NCBI RefSeq assembly: GCF_012932795.1
Contig: NZ_LANA01000001.1
Span: 387,679-451,678, forward strand
DNA from: Candidatus Pelagibacter communis
Lineage (GTDB): Bacteria; Pseudomonadota; Alphaproteobacteria; Pelagibacterales; Pelagibacteraceae
Direction of reading: 5' to 3'
DNA: 64,000 nucleotides
Under the pieces are notes generated by a model, which had not been told where the DNA came from, searched no databases, and saw only the letters and a program-made list of their open reading frames with translations. Both the position numbers and the translations under genes were made by a program. Shown in pieces: positions 54,222-62,971 of this stretch. Numbering within the stretch: position 1 is the first letter of the stretch; every line of letters starts with the position of its first letter.

Positions 54222-55067
54222 ATGATTTTAATAGATGGAAAAAAACTAGCAGCTGAACTTAGAGAAGAACTAAGACTAGAAGTTGAAGAGCTAAAAGCAA
54301 AATACAATAAAGTTCCTGGACTTACAGTCATCTTAATTGGAGACATGGCTCCTAGTCAGATTTATGTTCGTAACAAAGAGAAATCAGCAAATGAAGTTGG
54401 TTTAAAATCTGAAGTTATTAAGTACCCAGAAGAAGTTGAAGAAAAAACTGTATTAGAAAAAATTGAAGAATTAAATAAAAATGAGTCAGTTTCAGGAATT
54501 TTAGTTCAGCTTCCATTGCCAAAACATATTGATAAACAAAAAGTGATTGAAACTATTATACCCTCAAAAGATGTGGATGGCTTCCATCCAATGAATGTTG
54601 GAAACCTGTCATCAGGTTATGAGAGTTCAGTTCCTTGTACTCCTTTAGGATGCTATTTAATGATCAAAAAAATTGAACCAAACTTAAGTGGAAAAAAAGC
54701 GATTATGGTAGGTAGATCAAATTTAAATGGTAAGCCAATGGCACAATTACTTTTAAAAGAGAATTGTACAGTAACTATTACTCATTCAAAAACTAAAGAT
54801 TTAAAAGCAGAGTGTTTAGAAGCAGATATTATAGTTGCTGCAGTTGGCATTCCAGAACTTGTAAAAGCTGATTGGGTAAAAAAGGATGCAATCGTAATCG
54901 ATGTTGGTATTAATAAAACTGAAAAAGGTATTGTTGGTGACGTAGCATTTGATGAAGTTTCAAAAGTTGCAAAAGCTTTAACACCAGTTCCAGGTGGAGT
55001 AGGGCCTATGACTATTGCCTGTTTGTTAAAAAATACTATTGATTGTTTTAAAAGATCTCAAAACTAG
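54222..55067 (+). CDS. folD: Methylenetetrahydrofolate dehydrogenase / cyclohydrolase
   Basis: FolD interconverts 5,10-methylene-, methenyl- and 10-formyl-tetrahydrofolate, supplying formyl units for PurH. The catalytic region YVRNKEKSANEVGL holds the Tyr and Lys, GILVQLPLPKHI follows, and the C-terminal nucleotide site is VGRSNLNGKPMAQLLL with PVPGGVGPMTIACLL near the end. 281 residues is normal. It starts nine bases after yggT. Confidence 0.97.
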   Translation: MILIDGKKLAAELREELRLEVEELKAKYNKVPGLTVILIGDMAPSQIYVRNKEKSANEVGLKSEVIKYPEEVEEKTVLEKIEELNKNESVSGILVQLPLPKHIDKQKVIETIIPSKDVDGFHPMNVGNLSSGYESSVPCTPLGCYLMIKKIEPNLSGKKAIMVGRSNLNGKPMAQLLLKENCTVTITHSKTKDLKAECLEADIIVAAVGIPELVKADWVKKDAIVIDVGINKTEKGIVGDVAFDEVSKVAKALTPVPGGVGPMTIACLLKNTIDCFKRSQN

Positions 55068-55748
55068 GTGTTAAAAAAAATATTAAGAAAACTCCATATA
55101 CTTCATAGTATTTATATTAAGCATAAATTTTTTATAAAGAAAAAATCTTATGCAATGGATAACGAAGACACCGCAGTATTAAATTACTTTAAAGACAAAA
55201 AAAATGGATTTTATGTTGATGTTGGTTGCTATCATCCAATTCATAGAAACAATACATACTTACTACACAAGCAAGGTTGGAGTGGTGTAAATATAGATAC
55301 AAGTGAATTTTCTATTGATTTATTTAATCATATGAGACCAAATGATCTCAACTATAATTCTGCAATTTCAAATAAAAATGAAGTCGTTAAATTATTTTAT
55401 CAAAAAGAACTCAGTCAGTTAAGCACTACAGAAATTGATCAAGCAAAAACTGTTTTTCAAGGCAATATTAAAGAAAAAGAAGTACAAGCTTTCACTTTAG
55501 ATGAAATATTATATAGAAATAAGTATAAGAATTCTAAAATTGATTTTTTAGATATTGATGTTGAGGGAGCTGACCTTAAAGTTTTAGAAGGTCTATCTTT
55601 TGATAAGTATAAACCTGAGTTGGTGTGTGTCGAAATTCATGCAAAAGAAATAAAAAAAAGTGCTACTTATAATTTTCTAATTAAAAAAAATTATGTATTA
55701 CTCTGGTCGGGTGTTTTTAGCCATATTTTTAAAAGATTACAAAATTAA
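55068..55748 (+). CDS. FkbM-family SAM-dependent methyltransferase
   Basis: A class I methyltransferase of the FkbM group. NGFYVDVGCYHPIHRNNTYLL near residues 41-61 (in part) is the SAM-binding motif I, and KIDFLDIDVEGADLKVLEGLSF near 148-169 (in part) is the second family signature. FkbM enzymes O-methylate sugars or small molecules; the acceptor is unknown. The GTG directly after the folD stop is the apparent start, but ATG at 55152, just before motif I, is an alternative. It converges with the ABC permease gene. Confidence 0.87.
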   Translation: MLKKILRKLHILHSIYIKHKFFIKKKSYAMDNEDTAVLNYFKDKKNGFYVDVGCYHPIHRNNTYLLHKQGWSGVNIDTSEFSIDLFNHMRPNDLNYNSAISNKNEVVKLFYQKELSQLSTTEIDQAKTVFQGNIKEKEVQAFTLDEILYRNKYKNSKIDFLDIDVEGADLKVLEGLSFDKYKPELVCVEIHAKEIKKSATYNFLIKKNYVLLWSGVFSHIFKRLQN

Positions 55749-55752
55749 TTTT

Positions 55753-58287
55753 TTATTGATTTCTAATTAAGGGATAAACTTTCGGGTTTAAATATTTTAA
55801 ATTTGTTAACATAATTAGAGCTAATGTTACCAAACCAATACTTCCACTAATGTTAAATAATATTTGTAAATCTAACTGCCAAACTAATTGAAAGACATTT
55901 TCAATAATATAATAAGAGCCGATTACAGCAAAAAATATTGCGATTAATATCACTGAAAAAAATATTAAAATAAATTCTATAAGAGAGGAAAGTATAATTT
56001 CTTTTTTTGAAAAACCTAAAATTTTAAAAACTAAATTTTGAAACTCTTTAATCTTACCTTGCACAATAATTGCGCTAGATATAACAATTAAACCTATAAT
56101 AATTGTAATTGCTGAAATTAAAATTACGGCAATAAAAACTTTGTTTAATATACTAGTTACCTTTGTAAGATAATCAGCAATTCTTATAATTGAAATACTT
56201 GGGAGTATCTCTAATAGTTTATTCTCTTTGAACTTTGTTTGATCTTTAAATTTAGCTGTTGCTAAATATTCGTGGGGAATAGTGTTTGCAAATTGTGGAT
56301 TGAACAACATAGCAAAATTTATAGATAAATCTCGATAATCAACTGCTCTAAAATTAACTATTTTTCCTTCAATCTCTCTTCCGTAAATATTAAGTGTAAA
56401 AATATCCCCTAATTTTATATTAAAATCCTTTGCAACTTCACTATCTAATGAAATTTGAAGTTTGTTAGGTTTTGATAAATCCCACCATTCACCTTCAGTT
56501 ACTGGATTGTCTTCAGGAACTTCAGCTGCCCATGATGAACGTCTATCACTTCCAATTACCCAATAACTATTATTATCTTTTTTAATATAGGTTTTTGGAT
56601 CTATTCCATTAATCTTGACAATGCCTGTCGCAACTAAAGGTACTATTTCTAATTCTGCATTAGAATCTATTTCAATAATTGCATTCTCAAATAAATCTCT
56701 ATCAGAATTTTGTATCCCAATAAAAAAATAATCAGGTGCGATCTCAGGAATAGATTTTGCGATTTCTCTTTTAAAATTTGTGCCAACCAATGCTAGTGTT
56801 AATAATAAAGTTACTCCCAAACCCAAAGACATAATTGTGATTGGAGTAATACCTTTTGTTTGAGTAATGTTCTTAATTGAAACTTTAAGAGGGATATTGG
56901 ATATTTTTTTTAAACTTTTTAGTAAAAAAACAATGCATTTAGAAAGTAAAAAAAATACAATTAAACAAATGAAAAAGGCCAAAAAATAAATCAAGCTATA
57001 AAAAGGTCTTACCGAACCAATGACAAATAACATCATTAAAGCTGATAAAAATAGTAAACTTACAAAGATAGATTTTTTTGAATAATAAAATTGTAAATTT
57101 TGAAATACATTTCTAAATAAGTTAGAGGCCTTTACTTGATCAATTGCGTTAATAGTTGGAATAGAAAAAATGATTAATACCAACATGCCAACAAGGAATA
57201 TCTTAATAAAATTAGTCAATGAAAATAAGGGTTTAATATTTAATCCTAGACCTTCAGAAAAATATATATCAGCCACTGGAACCAGCAAAAAACTCAAGGC
57301 ATAAGAAGCAATACTTACAAAGGTCAGTAAAATTAATAATTGTAGATAATATATTGTCTTTATATTTAATGAAAAAAACCCTAAAGCTTTCTTTACTGCA
57401 ATAGACATATTGCTTTGATTAATAAAAGATAGCAGGGTATTTGCGATACCAATACCAGCAATTAACATAGCGCTAATAGATACAAGGGATAAAAATTGTG
57501 AAAAGTTATCAATTATTCTTCTAAGACCGCTAGCTGAATTTTCAGGATAACGTAGTCTTACCGTAAGATCATCTTTAAATATTTCTTTAATCTTATTTCT
57601 AGTTACTTTTGTGTTGTCTCCTTTATTAAATTTAACTTTATACTCATAATTTAAAAAACTGCCCAAGCTATTAAGTTTTAATAGCCTCAAAGTTTCTTTA
57701 CTTGTTATTGCAAAATCACCAAATGCTACAAAGCCACTAACATCAGGTAGTGATTTTATTACTCCAACTACCGTAAATAATTGATTTTGAACTTTAATTT
57801 TTTCATTCACTTTGAGGTCTAAAGTTTTAAAAATATTTTCATTAACAATAATGGTGTTTTTCTCTTGATGAATTCTATCCATTGCTCCAACAGGCTCGTG
57901 AACAACTTCTCCATATAGTGGATATTTTTTATCAACAGTTTTAATTCGAGTGAACAATGATTGATTATTATTATTTACTGATGAGACCATGGTTGTAAAT
58001 TCAACCATTTCAGAAATTGTTGTAAATTTTCTTACTTTATTAACTAAATCTAAATTTCCTTGCACCCTATTGTAATCAATTTCAACATCTCCACCTAATA
58101 AAGATTTAGCGTTATCATCTAGTTCTTTTTTCAAACTGTCTTCAATAGTTAAAATTGCACTTAAAATAAAAAGACTGATAAATAAAGTAAGGATAATACT
58201 AAAAATTTTGCGATAGTTTCTAACAAGATCTCTAAACGCATATTTTAAAATTAAATTAAATTCAAAAATTTTAAGCAATTTTTCCAT
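55753..58287 (-). CDS. ABC transporter permease (YbbP/FtsX-like, two FtsX domains)
   Basis: An 844-residue inner-membrane protein with about ten helices and two large periplasmic loops, the FtsX/MacB-like architecture duplicated as in E. coli YbbP. The first half has IFSIILTLFISLFILSAILTIEDSL near 28-52 (in part) then an extracytoplasmic domain; the C-terminal helices include FIAVILISAITIIIGLIVISSAIIV. It partners the ATPase encoded just upstream, with a 17-bp overlap. Exporters of this group handle lipids or lipoproteins or work mechanically on the envelope; the substrate is unproven. Confidence 0.9.
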   Translation of the reverse strand: MEKLLKIFEFNLILKYAFRDLVRNYRKIFSIILTLFISLFILSAILTIEDSLKKELDDNAKSLLGGDVEIDYNRVQGNLDLVNKVRKFTTISEMVEFTTMVSSVNNNNQSLFTRIKTVDKKYPLYGEVVHEPVGAMDRIHQEKNTIIVNENIFKTLDLKVNEKIKVQNQLFTVVGVIKSLPDVSGFVAFGDFAITSKETLRLLKLNSLGSFLNYEYKVKFNKGDNTKVTRNKIKEIFKDDLTVRLRYPENSASGLRRIIDNFSQFLSLVSISAMLIAGIGIANTLLSFINQSNMSIAVKKALGFFSLNIKTIYYLQLLILLTFVSIASYALSFLLVPVADIYFSEGLGLNIKPLFSLTNFIKIFLVGMLVLIIFSIPTINAIDQVKASNLFRNVFQNLQFYYSKKSIFVSLLFLSALMMLFVIGSVRPFYSLIYFLAFFICLIVFFLLSKCIVFLLKSLKKISNIPLKVSIKNITQTKGITPITIMSLGLGVTLLLTLALVGTNFKREIAKSIPEIAPDYFFIGIQNSDRDLFENAIIEIDSNAELEIVPLVATGIVKINGIDPKTYIKKDNNSYWVIGSDRRSSWAAEVPEDNPVTEGEWWDLSKPNKLQISLDSEVAKDFNIKLGDIFTLNIYGREIEGKIVNFRAVDYRDLSINFAMLFNPQFANTIPHEYLATAKFKDQTKFKENKLLEILPSISIIRIADYLTKVTSILNKVFIAVILISAITIIIGLIVISSAIIVQGKIKEFQNLVFKILGFSKKEIILSSLIEFILIFFSVILIAIFFAVIGSYYIIENVFQLVWQLDLQILFNISGSIGLVTLALIMLTNLKYLNPKVYPLIRNQ

Positions 58288-58936
58288 CTTTAATTTTAAT
58301 TTTTCTTTTTGCTTTATTGGCTAGCTTAGGGTCGTGAGTTACCATAATTAAAGAAGAACCTTCCTCCTTGACATACTTAAATAGTATATTTGATATCATT
58401 ACTGAGTTTTCACTATCCAAATTACCAGTTGGTTCATCAGCTAATATTAATTGAGGTTTCATAGCTATTGCTCTTGCTATAGCTACTCTTTGCTGCTCTC
58501 CACCTGATAATTGACTTGGTAGATTATTAAATCTGTTTTTTAATCCAAACCGATCCAATAATTCTTTTGCTTGTTGTTCAGGATTTTTAAGTTTGTTTAA
58601 CTCTAGAGTTAAAGCAACATTTTCTACTGCTGTATAATTTGGAATTAAATAAAAAGATTGAAATACAATTCCAATGTTTTTTCTTCTTATTTTTGAAACT
58701 TCGTCTTCAGAAAGAGTAGTTAAATCTTGATCTTGAAAATAAATTTTGCCTGAGGTTGCTTTTTCTAAACCCCCAATTAACATAATTAAACTAGTTTTTC
58801 CTGAGCCACTTTCACCAACAATAGAGATAGTATCCTTTTTCTTTGTTGTTAAATCAATATTGTTTAAAACTTTTATAGTTTCTTTGTTAGTTTGATATTT
58901 AAGATTTATCTTTTTTAATTTAAGAAGAGTGTTCAT
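58271..58936 (-). CDS. ABC transporter ATP-binding protein (YbbA/LolD type)
   Basis: The 221-residue ATPase of the YbbAP-type exporter. Walker A is VGESGSGKTSLIM near 39-51, the Q-loop region is GIVFQSFYLIPNYTAVENV, the signature is LSGGEQQRVAIARAI near 142-156 and Walker B is LILADEPTGNLDS. It resembles LolD/MacB-class ATPases. Its ATG at 58936 overlaps the ATG of the divergent TesA-like gene within the tetramer CATG, so the two promoters must lie within each other's coding regions or upstream of them. Confidence 0.93.
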   Translation of the reverse strand: MNTLLKLKKINLKYQTNKETIKVLNNIDLTTKKKDTISIVGESGSGKTSLIMLIGGLEKATSGKIYFQDQDLTTLSEDEVSKIRRKNIGIVFQSFYLIPNYTAVENVALTLELNKLKNPEQQAKELLDRFGLKNRFNNLPSQLSGGEQQRVAIARAIAMKPQLILADEPTGNLDSENSVMISNILFKYVKEEGSSLIMVTHDPKLANKAKRKIKIKDGKIA

Positions 58937-59552
58937 GAATAAAAGTTTTATTATTAAAATAATTGTACTTTGTCTAGTTACTATAAAAGTATCTGCAATA
59001 GAAAAAATTATATTATTTGGTGATAGTTTGATGGCTGGGTACGGCTTAGATAATGAATATCATTTATCAGTAGTTTTACAAGAAAAATTAATATCTGAAG
59101 GCTACAAAATTGAAGTAGTAAATGGTAGCGTTTCCGGAAGTACTTCTTCTGGTGGTGTAAACCGAGTTGAATGGACTCTATCCGAACCTAATATTGATTT
59201 AGTAATTTTAGGCCTTGGTGCAAATGATATGCTTAGAGGCATTCAACCTAAAGAGACTAAAAATAATTTAGAAAAAATAATAAAAACTGCACAAAATAAA
59301 AATATAAAAGTAATTTTAGCAGGCATGATTGCGCCAACTTCTTACGGACTTGAATATAAAAGTAGTTTTGATAAAATTTATTCAGACTTGTCTAAGCAAT
59401 ATAATTTACCATTAATACCCTTTTTATTAGAAGGTGTTGCTTTAAAACCTGACTTAAATTTAAGTGATGGAATGCATCCAAATGAAAAGGGCACAATTAT
59501 TATTAGTAAAACTTTACAGGAAATGATTTTGAAAAATATTTTATCAAATTAA
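58935..59552 (+). CDS. TesA-like arylesterase / lysophospholipase (SGNH hydrolase)
   Basis: A periplasmic GDSL/SGNH hydrolase. The ATG at 58935 is preferred over the GTG at 58929, giving a signal peptide (NKSFIIKIIVLCLVTIKVSA). Block I is ILFGDSLMAGYGLD with the catalytic Ser, block III is LGANDMLRGI, and block V is SDGMHPNEKG with the Asp and His. About 205 residues, as in TesA. E. coli tesA is likewise divergent from ybbAP, so this trio is a conserved unit. Substrates are probably acyl esters or lysophospholipids. Confidence 0.93.
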   Translation: MNKSFIIKIIVLCLVTIKVSAIEKIILFGDSLMAGYGLDNEYHLSVVLQEKLISEGYKIEVVNGSVSGSTSSGGVNRVEWTLSEPNIDLVILGLGANDMLRGIQPKETKNNLEKIIKTAQNKNIKVILAGMIAPTSYGLEYKSSFDKIYSDLSKQYNLPLIPFLLEGVALKPDLNLSDGMHPNEKGTIIISKTLQEMILKNILSN

Positions 59553-59554
59553 GA

Positions 59555-60649
59555 TTAATTTTTTTCCATTAACCACAAAGCATTTTCACTTAAAAAAAAT
59601 ATTTTACCATTAGTTGGATGAACTTGAATATCTCTTATTCTTCCAACTTTATTTTTAAATATAAGATCTTCTTTCACATTAGATAAATCATCAAATATTA
59701 ATTTTCTCAAAGATTGATCTTTTAAAGAAGTAATTAGTGCATGTCCATTCCATTCTTTAAACTCATTTCCTTTATAAATTGTGATGGCACTAGTAGCTAT
59801 TGAAGGTATCCAATATTGAATTGCTTTAGTAAAACCTGGCTTCCATTTAGGACCTATCTTTGTTCCTGAATAATTTTTTCCTCCCCAGCCTAAAATCTTC
59901 CATCCATAATTTTCTCCTTTTTTAGCCTCTCCAAACCAATCACCACCTCTTGCTCCGTGATTACTTAAATATATTTTTCCATCATAATCAGAGAGTGTTA
60001 AACCTTGTGGATTACGAACACCTATTTGATAAATTTCAGGTAACCAGCTTTTCTTACCTTCAAATTTTGGATTATCTTTTGGAATACTACCATCAGTATG
60101 AATTCTAATAATGCTACCAGGATGTTTTGTGGGATTTTGAGCTATCATACCTAGGCCTCTTTCACCAGTTGACGCATAAATATAATCACCCTTAATTGCT
60201 AATCTTGAACCAAAATGATAACCAGAATCTATTGGAGGGTTTGCTTGAAAAATATTTTTAAAATTTAATTCTTGTTTATTTAGTTGTGCTTTTGCAATTG
60301 ATGTACTTGTTTTTGAATCCCCTCTATCTTCTGAATAAGAAATCCATAATGTATCATCTTGACAAATAATATCTAATAATCCACCTTGGCCAACTTCTAA
60401 AAAGTTAAGATTATGCTTAATCTCTATAACTTTTTTTGAAACCACATTAATAATTTTAATTTTTCCACTTTTTTCAGTTACAATGATTTCATTATTATTA
60501 ATAAATGAAGATCCCCAAGGTTCATTTAGTTTTATTATTTTAGTGAATATATAATTGTTAGAATAGCTTTTTGAAGCGAATAAAAGAAAAAAAAATATTA
60601 ATAAAAAATATTTTTTTACCCTAAGAAAGTTTTGATCTACCACCATCAA
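59555..60649 (-). CDS. PQQ-type sugar dehydrogenase (glucose/sorbosone dehydrogenase family)
   Basis: An exported six-bladed propeller protein of 364 residues. The N-terminal hydrophobic segment YFLLIFFFLLFASKSYS is a signal peptide. LNEPWGSSFINNNEIIVTEKSGKI (in part), GQGGLLDI, HFGSRLAIKGDYIYASTGERG (in part) and GVRNPQGLTLSD are family motifs of soluble aldose dehydrogenases. The ATG lies 28 bp inside the SDR gene; the next in-frame codons offer no better start. PQQ dependence is inferred from the family. Its substrate is unknown. Confidence 0.87.
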   Translation of the reverse strand: MMVVDQNFLRVKKYFLLIFFFLLFASKSYSNNYIFTKIIKLNEPWGSSFINNNEIIVTEKSGKIKIINVVSKKVIEIKHNLNFLEVGQGGLLDIICQDDTLWISYSEDRGDSKTSTSIAKAQLNKQELNFKNIFQANPPIDSGYHFGSRLAIKGDYIYASTGERGLGMIAQNPTKHPGSIIRIHTDGSIPKDNPKFEGKKSWLPEIYQIGVRNPQGLTLSDYDGKIYLSNHGARGGDWFGEAKKGENYGWKILGWGGKNYSGTKIGPKWKPGFTKAIQYWIPSIATSAITIYKGNEFKEWNGHALITSLKDQSLRKLIFDDLSNVKEDLIFKNKVGRIRDIQVHPTNGKIFFLSENALWLMEKN

Positions 60650-61331
60650 CAGCTATTATCTGTCCAGTAACCCAAGAACTTTCTTCAGTAATTAAAAATT
60701 TTGCAAGTGCTGCAGAATCTTTTCCTTCGCCCAATCTTTTAAGAGGATGTGCTTTAGCAATGCCTTCTGCTATTGCAGGATTTTTTAACATTGGTTCTGC
60801 AATTTTAGATTTTGATAAGCTAGGTGCTATGCAATTCACTCTAATATTTGGAGCAAACTCAGCAGCTAGCGTAACAGTTAATCCTTCAACAGCAGCTTTA
60901 GTAGATGCAATAATTGTGTGATTAGTAAAACCTCTTTGAGCAGCAACAGTTGAAAATAAAACTACTGAGCCTTTGTTCTTTTTTAAACTTTCCTGAAATC
61001 CTTTTATAACTTCAATGGCTGAATAAAGGTTTAGTTTCATACATTTATTCATGTCAGCTTCAGTAACCATTCTTAATGGTTTTAAATCAATAGAGCCCAC
61101 GCAATAGGCGACACCCTTGATATCATTAATATCTGATTTTACTTTTTCTATAAACCCATCCTCCAACACATCAACAACCGTATAAGAGCAACCCAATTTT
61201 TCTGCAATTGTTTTAACTTCACTTTCATTTCTTGCAACTAGATGAATATTATTACCTGAATTTTTAAGCTGTTCAGCTAAGCTAGAACCTACAGAACCTG
61301 TCGCACCAAAAATAAGATATTTTTCTGACAT
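60621..61331 (-). CDS. Short-chain dehydrogenase-like protein lacking the catalytic Tyr
   Basis: A 236-residue SDR fold with the nucleotide motif IFGATGSVGSSLA (about 7-19), NLYSAIEV, and the active-site strand VVLFSTVAA with Ser127. In the Y-x-x-x-K position the sequence is NHTIIASTKAAVEGL: Lys145 is present but residue 141 is Ile rather than Tyr. RVNCIAPSL and VTGQIIAVDGG complete the fold. It may be an inactive, binding or chemically altered SDR. It is divergent from the photolyase gene by 27 bp and overlaps the sugar dehydrogenase gene. Confidence 0.9.
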   Translation of the reverse strand: MSEKYLIFGATGSVGSSLAEQLKNSGNNIHLVARNESEVKTIAEKLGCSYTVVDVLEDGFIEKVKSDINDIKGVAYCVGSIDLKPLRMVTEADMNKCMKLNLYSAIEVIKGFQESLKKNKGSVVLFSTVAAQRGFTNHTIIASTKAAVEGLTVTLAAEFAPNIRVNCIAPSLSKSKIAEPMLKNPAIAEGIAKAHPLKRLGEGKDSAALAKFLITEESSWVTGQIIAVDGGRSKLS

Positions 61332-61358
61332 ATAATTTTTAATTAGTTATATTTAACT

Positions 61359-62849
61359 ATGAGATTGTTTTTTATACTTGGTAATCAATTATTTCCATTA
61401 AAATACTTGGACCGCTTCAAAAAGGACCATGTGTTTTTTATGGCAGAAGACAACGAATTATGCACTTATGAAAAGCATCATAAGCAAAAGATACTGCTAT
61501 TTCTATCTTCCATGAGGTCTTACGCAGACAACCTTAAGAAAAACAAATTTAAAATAGATTATTTAAAAATTGAAGATAAAGAATTTAAAGATGATTATTT
61601 CAAAAAATTAAAAAAAGTAGTTACTCAAAAAAAAATTACAGAAATTTCAAGTTTTGAAATTGAAGATAAATTTTTTGAAAAAAAAATTTCACAATTTTTA
61701 AAAAAAGAAAAAATTAATTGGAATGTTGTTCAAACTCCAATGTTTTTAAACTCAAGAGATGAGTTTAAAAATTATTTAGCAAAATCAAAAAAACCTTTTA
61801 TGGCAACATTTTACAAGGAGGTTCGTAAAAAATCTGGAATATTGATGGGTGCTGATGGAAACCCTATCGGTGGTAAGTGGAGTTTTGATGAGGATAACAG
61901 AAATAAATTACCAAAAGATATATTAATACCAAAATTTCCAAAAATTAATGAAACCAGTCATACAAAAAAATTAAAACCAATTATTGAAAAATTATTTAAA
62001 GACCATCCCGGTAGCACAAGTAATTTTTGGCTTGCAACTGAATACAGTGATGTTGTTAAGCTTTTAGATTTTTTTATTAAAGAAAAATCAAATTTATTTG
62101 GTGATTATGAGGATGCCGTTAATCAAAAAGATAATATTCTATTTCATAGTGCTTTAAGCCCGTATATTAATTTAGGTTTGATAACTCCTGAAATTATTAT
62201 TCAAAAAATTCTAGAATTTCACAAAAAACATAAAATTAGAATGAACTCTCTTGAAGGTTATATTCGTCAGATAATAGGCTGGAGAGAGTTTATGCGTGGA
62301 ATTTATCAAGGCTATTCTGATGAGATGGAAACTAAAAATTTTTTCAAACATAATAGAAAAATGAAAAAGTCTTGGTACGAGGGTACAACAGGTTTACCCC
62401 CACTGGACCATGCTATTAAAAATGCTGTTAACCATGCCTGGTCTCATCATATTGAGAGACTAATGATTTTATCAAATATAATGAACCTTTGTGAGGTTAA
62501 ACCAACAATTGTTTATAAGTGGTTTATGGAGATGTTTGTGGATTCATCTGATTGGGTAATGGTTCCCAATGTTTATGGAATGGGACTATTTAGTGATGGA
62601 GGTATTTTTGCTACTAAACCATATATCTGCGGATCAAGTTATTTTATGAAAATGATGGATTTTAAAAAAGGGGAATGGTGCAATACGATGGATGGCTTAT
62701 ACTGGAGATTTATAGATAGAAATAGAAAATTTTTTCTAAAAAATCCTCGACTATCTATGATGGTTTATGTTTTTGATAAAATGAAAGATGAAAGAAAAAA
62801 AATGATTTTATCTGAAGCTGATAAATTTATTAAACAAAATACCATTTAA
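61359..62849 (+). CDS. Cryptochrome/photolyase-family protein (FeS-BCP/PhrB-like branch)
   Basis: A 496-residue flavoprotein of the prokaryotic (6-4) photolyase-like branch. The N-terminal Rossmann domain begins FFILGNQLFP, and the FAD-binding half has YIRQIIGWREFMRGIYQ (about 301-317), NHAWSHHIERLMILSNIMNL near 358-377 and FVDSSDWVMVPNVYGMGLFSDGGIFATKPY, quoted in part. Family members carry a [4Fe-4S] cluster on four Cys; here only Cys378 and Cys441 lie in plausible places, and the C-x-x-C loop appears shortened to MMDFKKGEW. Repair activity is likely but not certain. The stop overlaps the DUF2256 ATG. Confidence 0.92.
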   Translation: MRLFFILGNQLFPLKYLDRFKKDHVFFMAEDNELCTYEKHHKQKILLFLSSMRSYADNLKKNKFKIDYLKIEDKEFKDDYFKKLKKVVTQKKITEISSFEIEDKFFEKKISQFLKKEKINWNVVQTPMFLNSRDEFKNYLAKSKKPFMATFYKEVRKKSGILMGADGNPIGGKWSFDEDNRNKLPKDILIPKFPKINETSHTKKLKPIIEKLFKDHPGSTSNFWLATEYSDVVKLLDFFIKEKSNLFGDYEDAVNQKDNILFHSALSPYINLGLITPEIIIQKILEFHKKHKIRMNSLEGYIRQIIGWREFMRGIYQGYSDEMETKNFFKHNRKMKKSWYEGTTGLPPLDHAIKNAVNHAWSHHIERLMILSNIMNLCEVKPTIVYKWFMEMFVDSSDWVMVPNVYGMGLFSDGGIFATKPYICGSSYFMKMMDFKKGEWCNTMDGLYWRFIDRNRKFFLKNPRLSMMVYVFDKMKDERKKMILSEADKFIKQNTI

Positions 62850-62971
62850 TGAAAAAAGAAAACTTGCCTTCAAAAGTTTGCCCTGTTTGTAAAAGACCTT
62901 TTGTTTGGCGTAAAAAATGGAAATTAAATTGGGATAAGATAAAGTATTGCTCTAAAAAGTGCTCTAAGTGA
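62849..62971 (+). CDS. DUF2256 mini zinc-finger-like protein
   Basis: A 40-residue ORF starting at the ATG that overlaps the photolyase stop (TAATG). It reads MKKENLPSKVCPVCKRPF, then WRKKWKLNWDKIKYCSKKC, giving two CxxC/CxxxC knuckles (Cys11, Cys14, Cys34, Cys38) likely to bind Zn. Length, the FVWRKKW core and the position next to a photolyase-family gene fit DUF2256, which habitually accompanies these enzymes. Function is unknown. Its TGA overlaps the GTG of the next gene. Confidence 0.88.
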   Translation: MKKENLPSKVCPVCKRPFVWRKKWKLNWDKIKYCSKKCSK

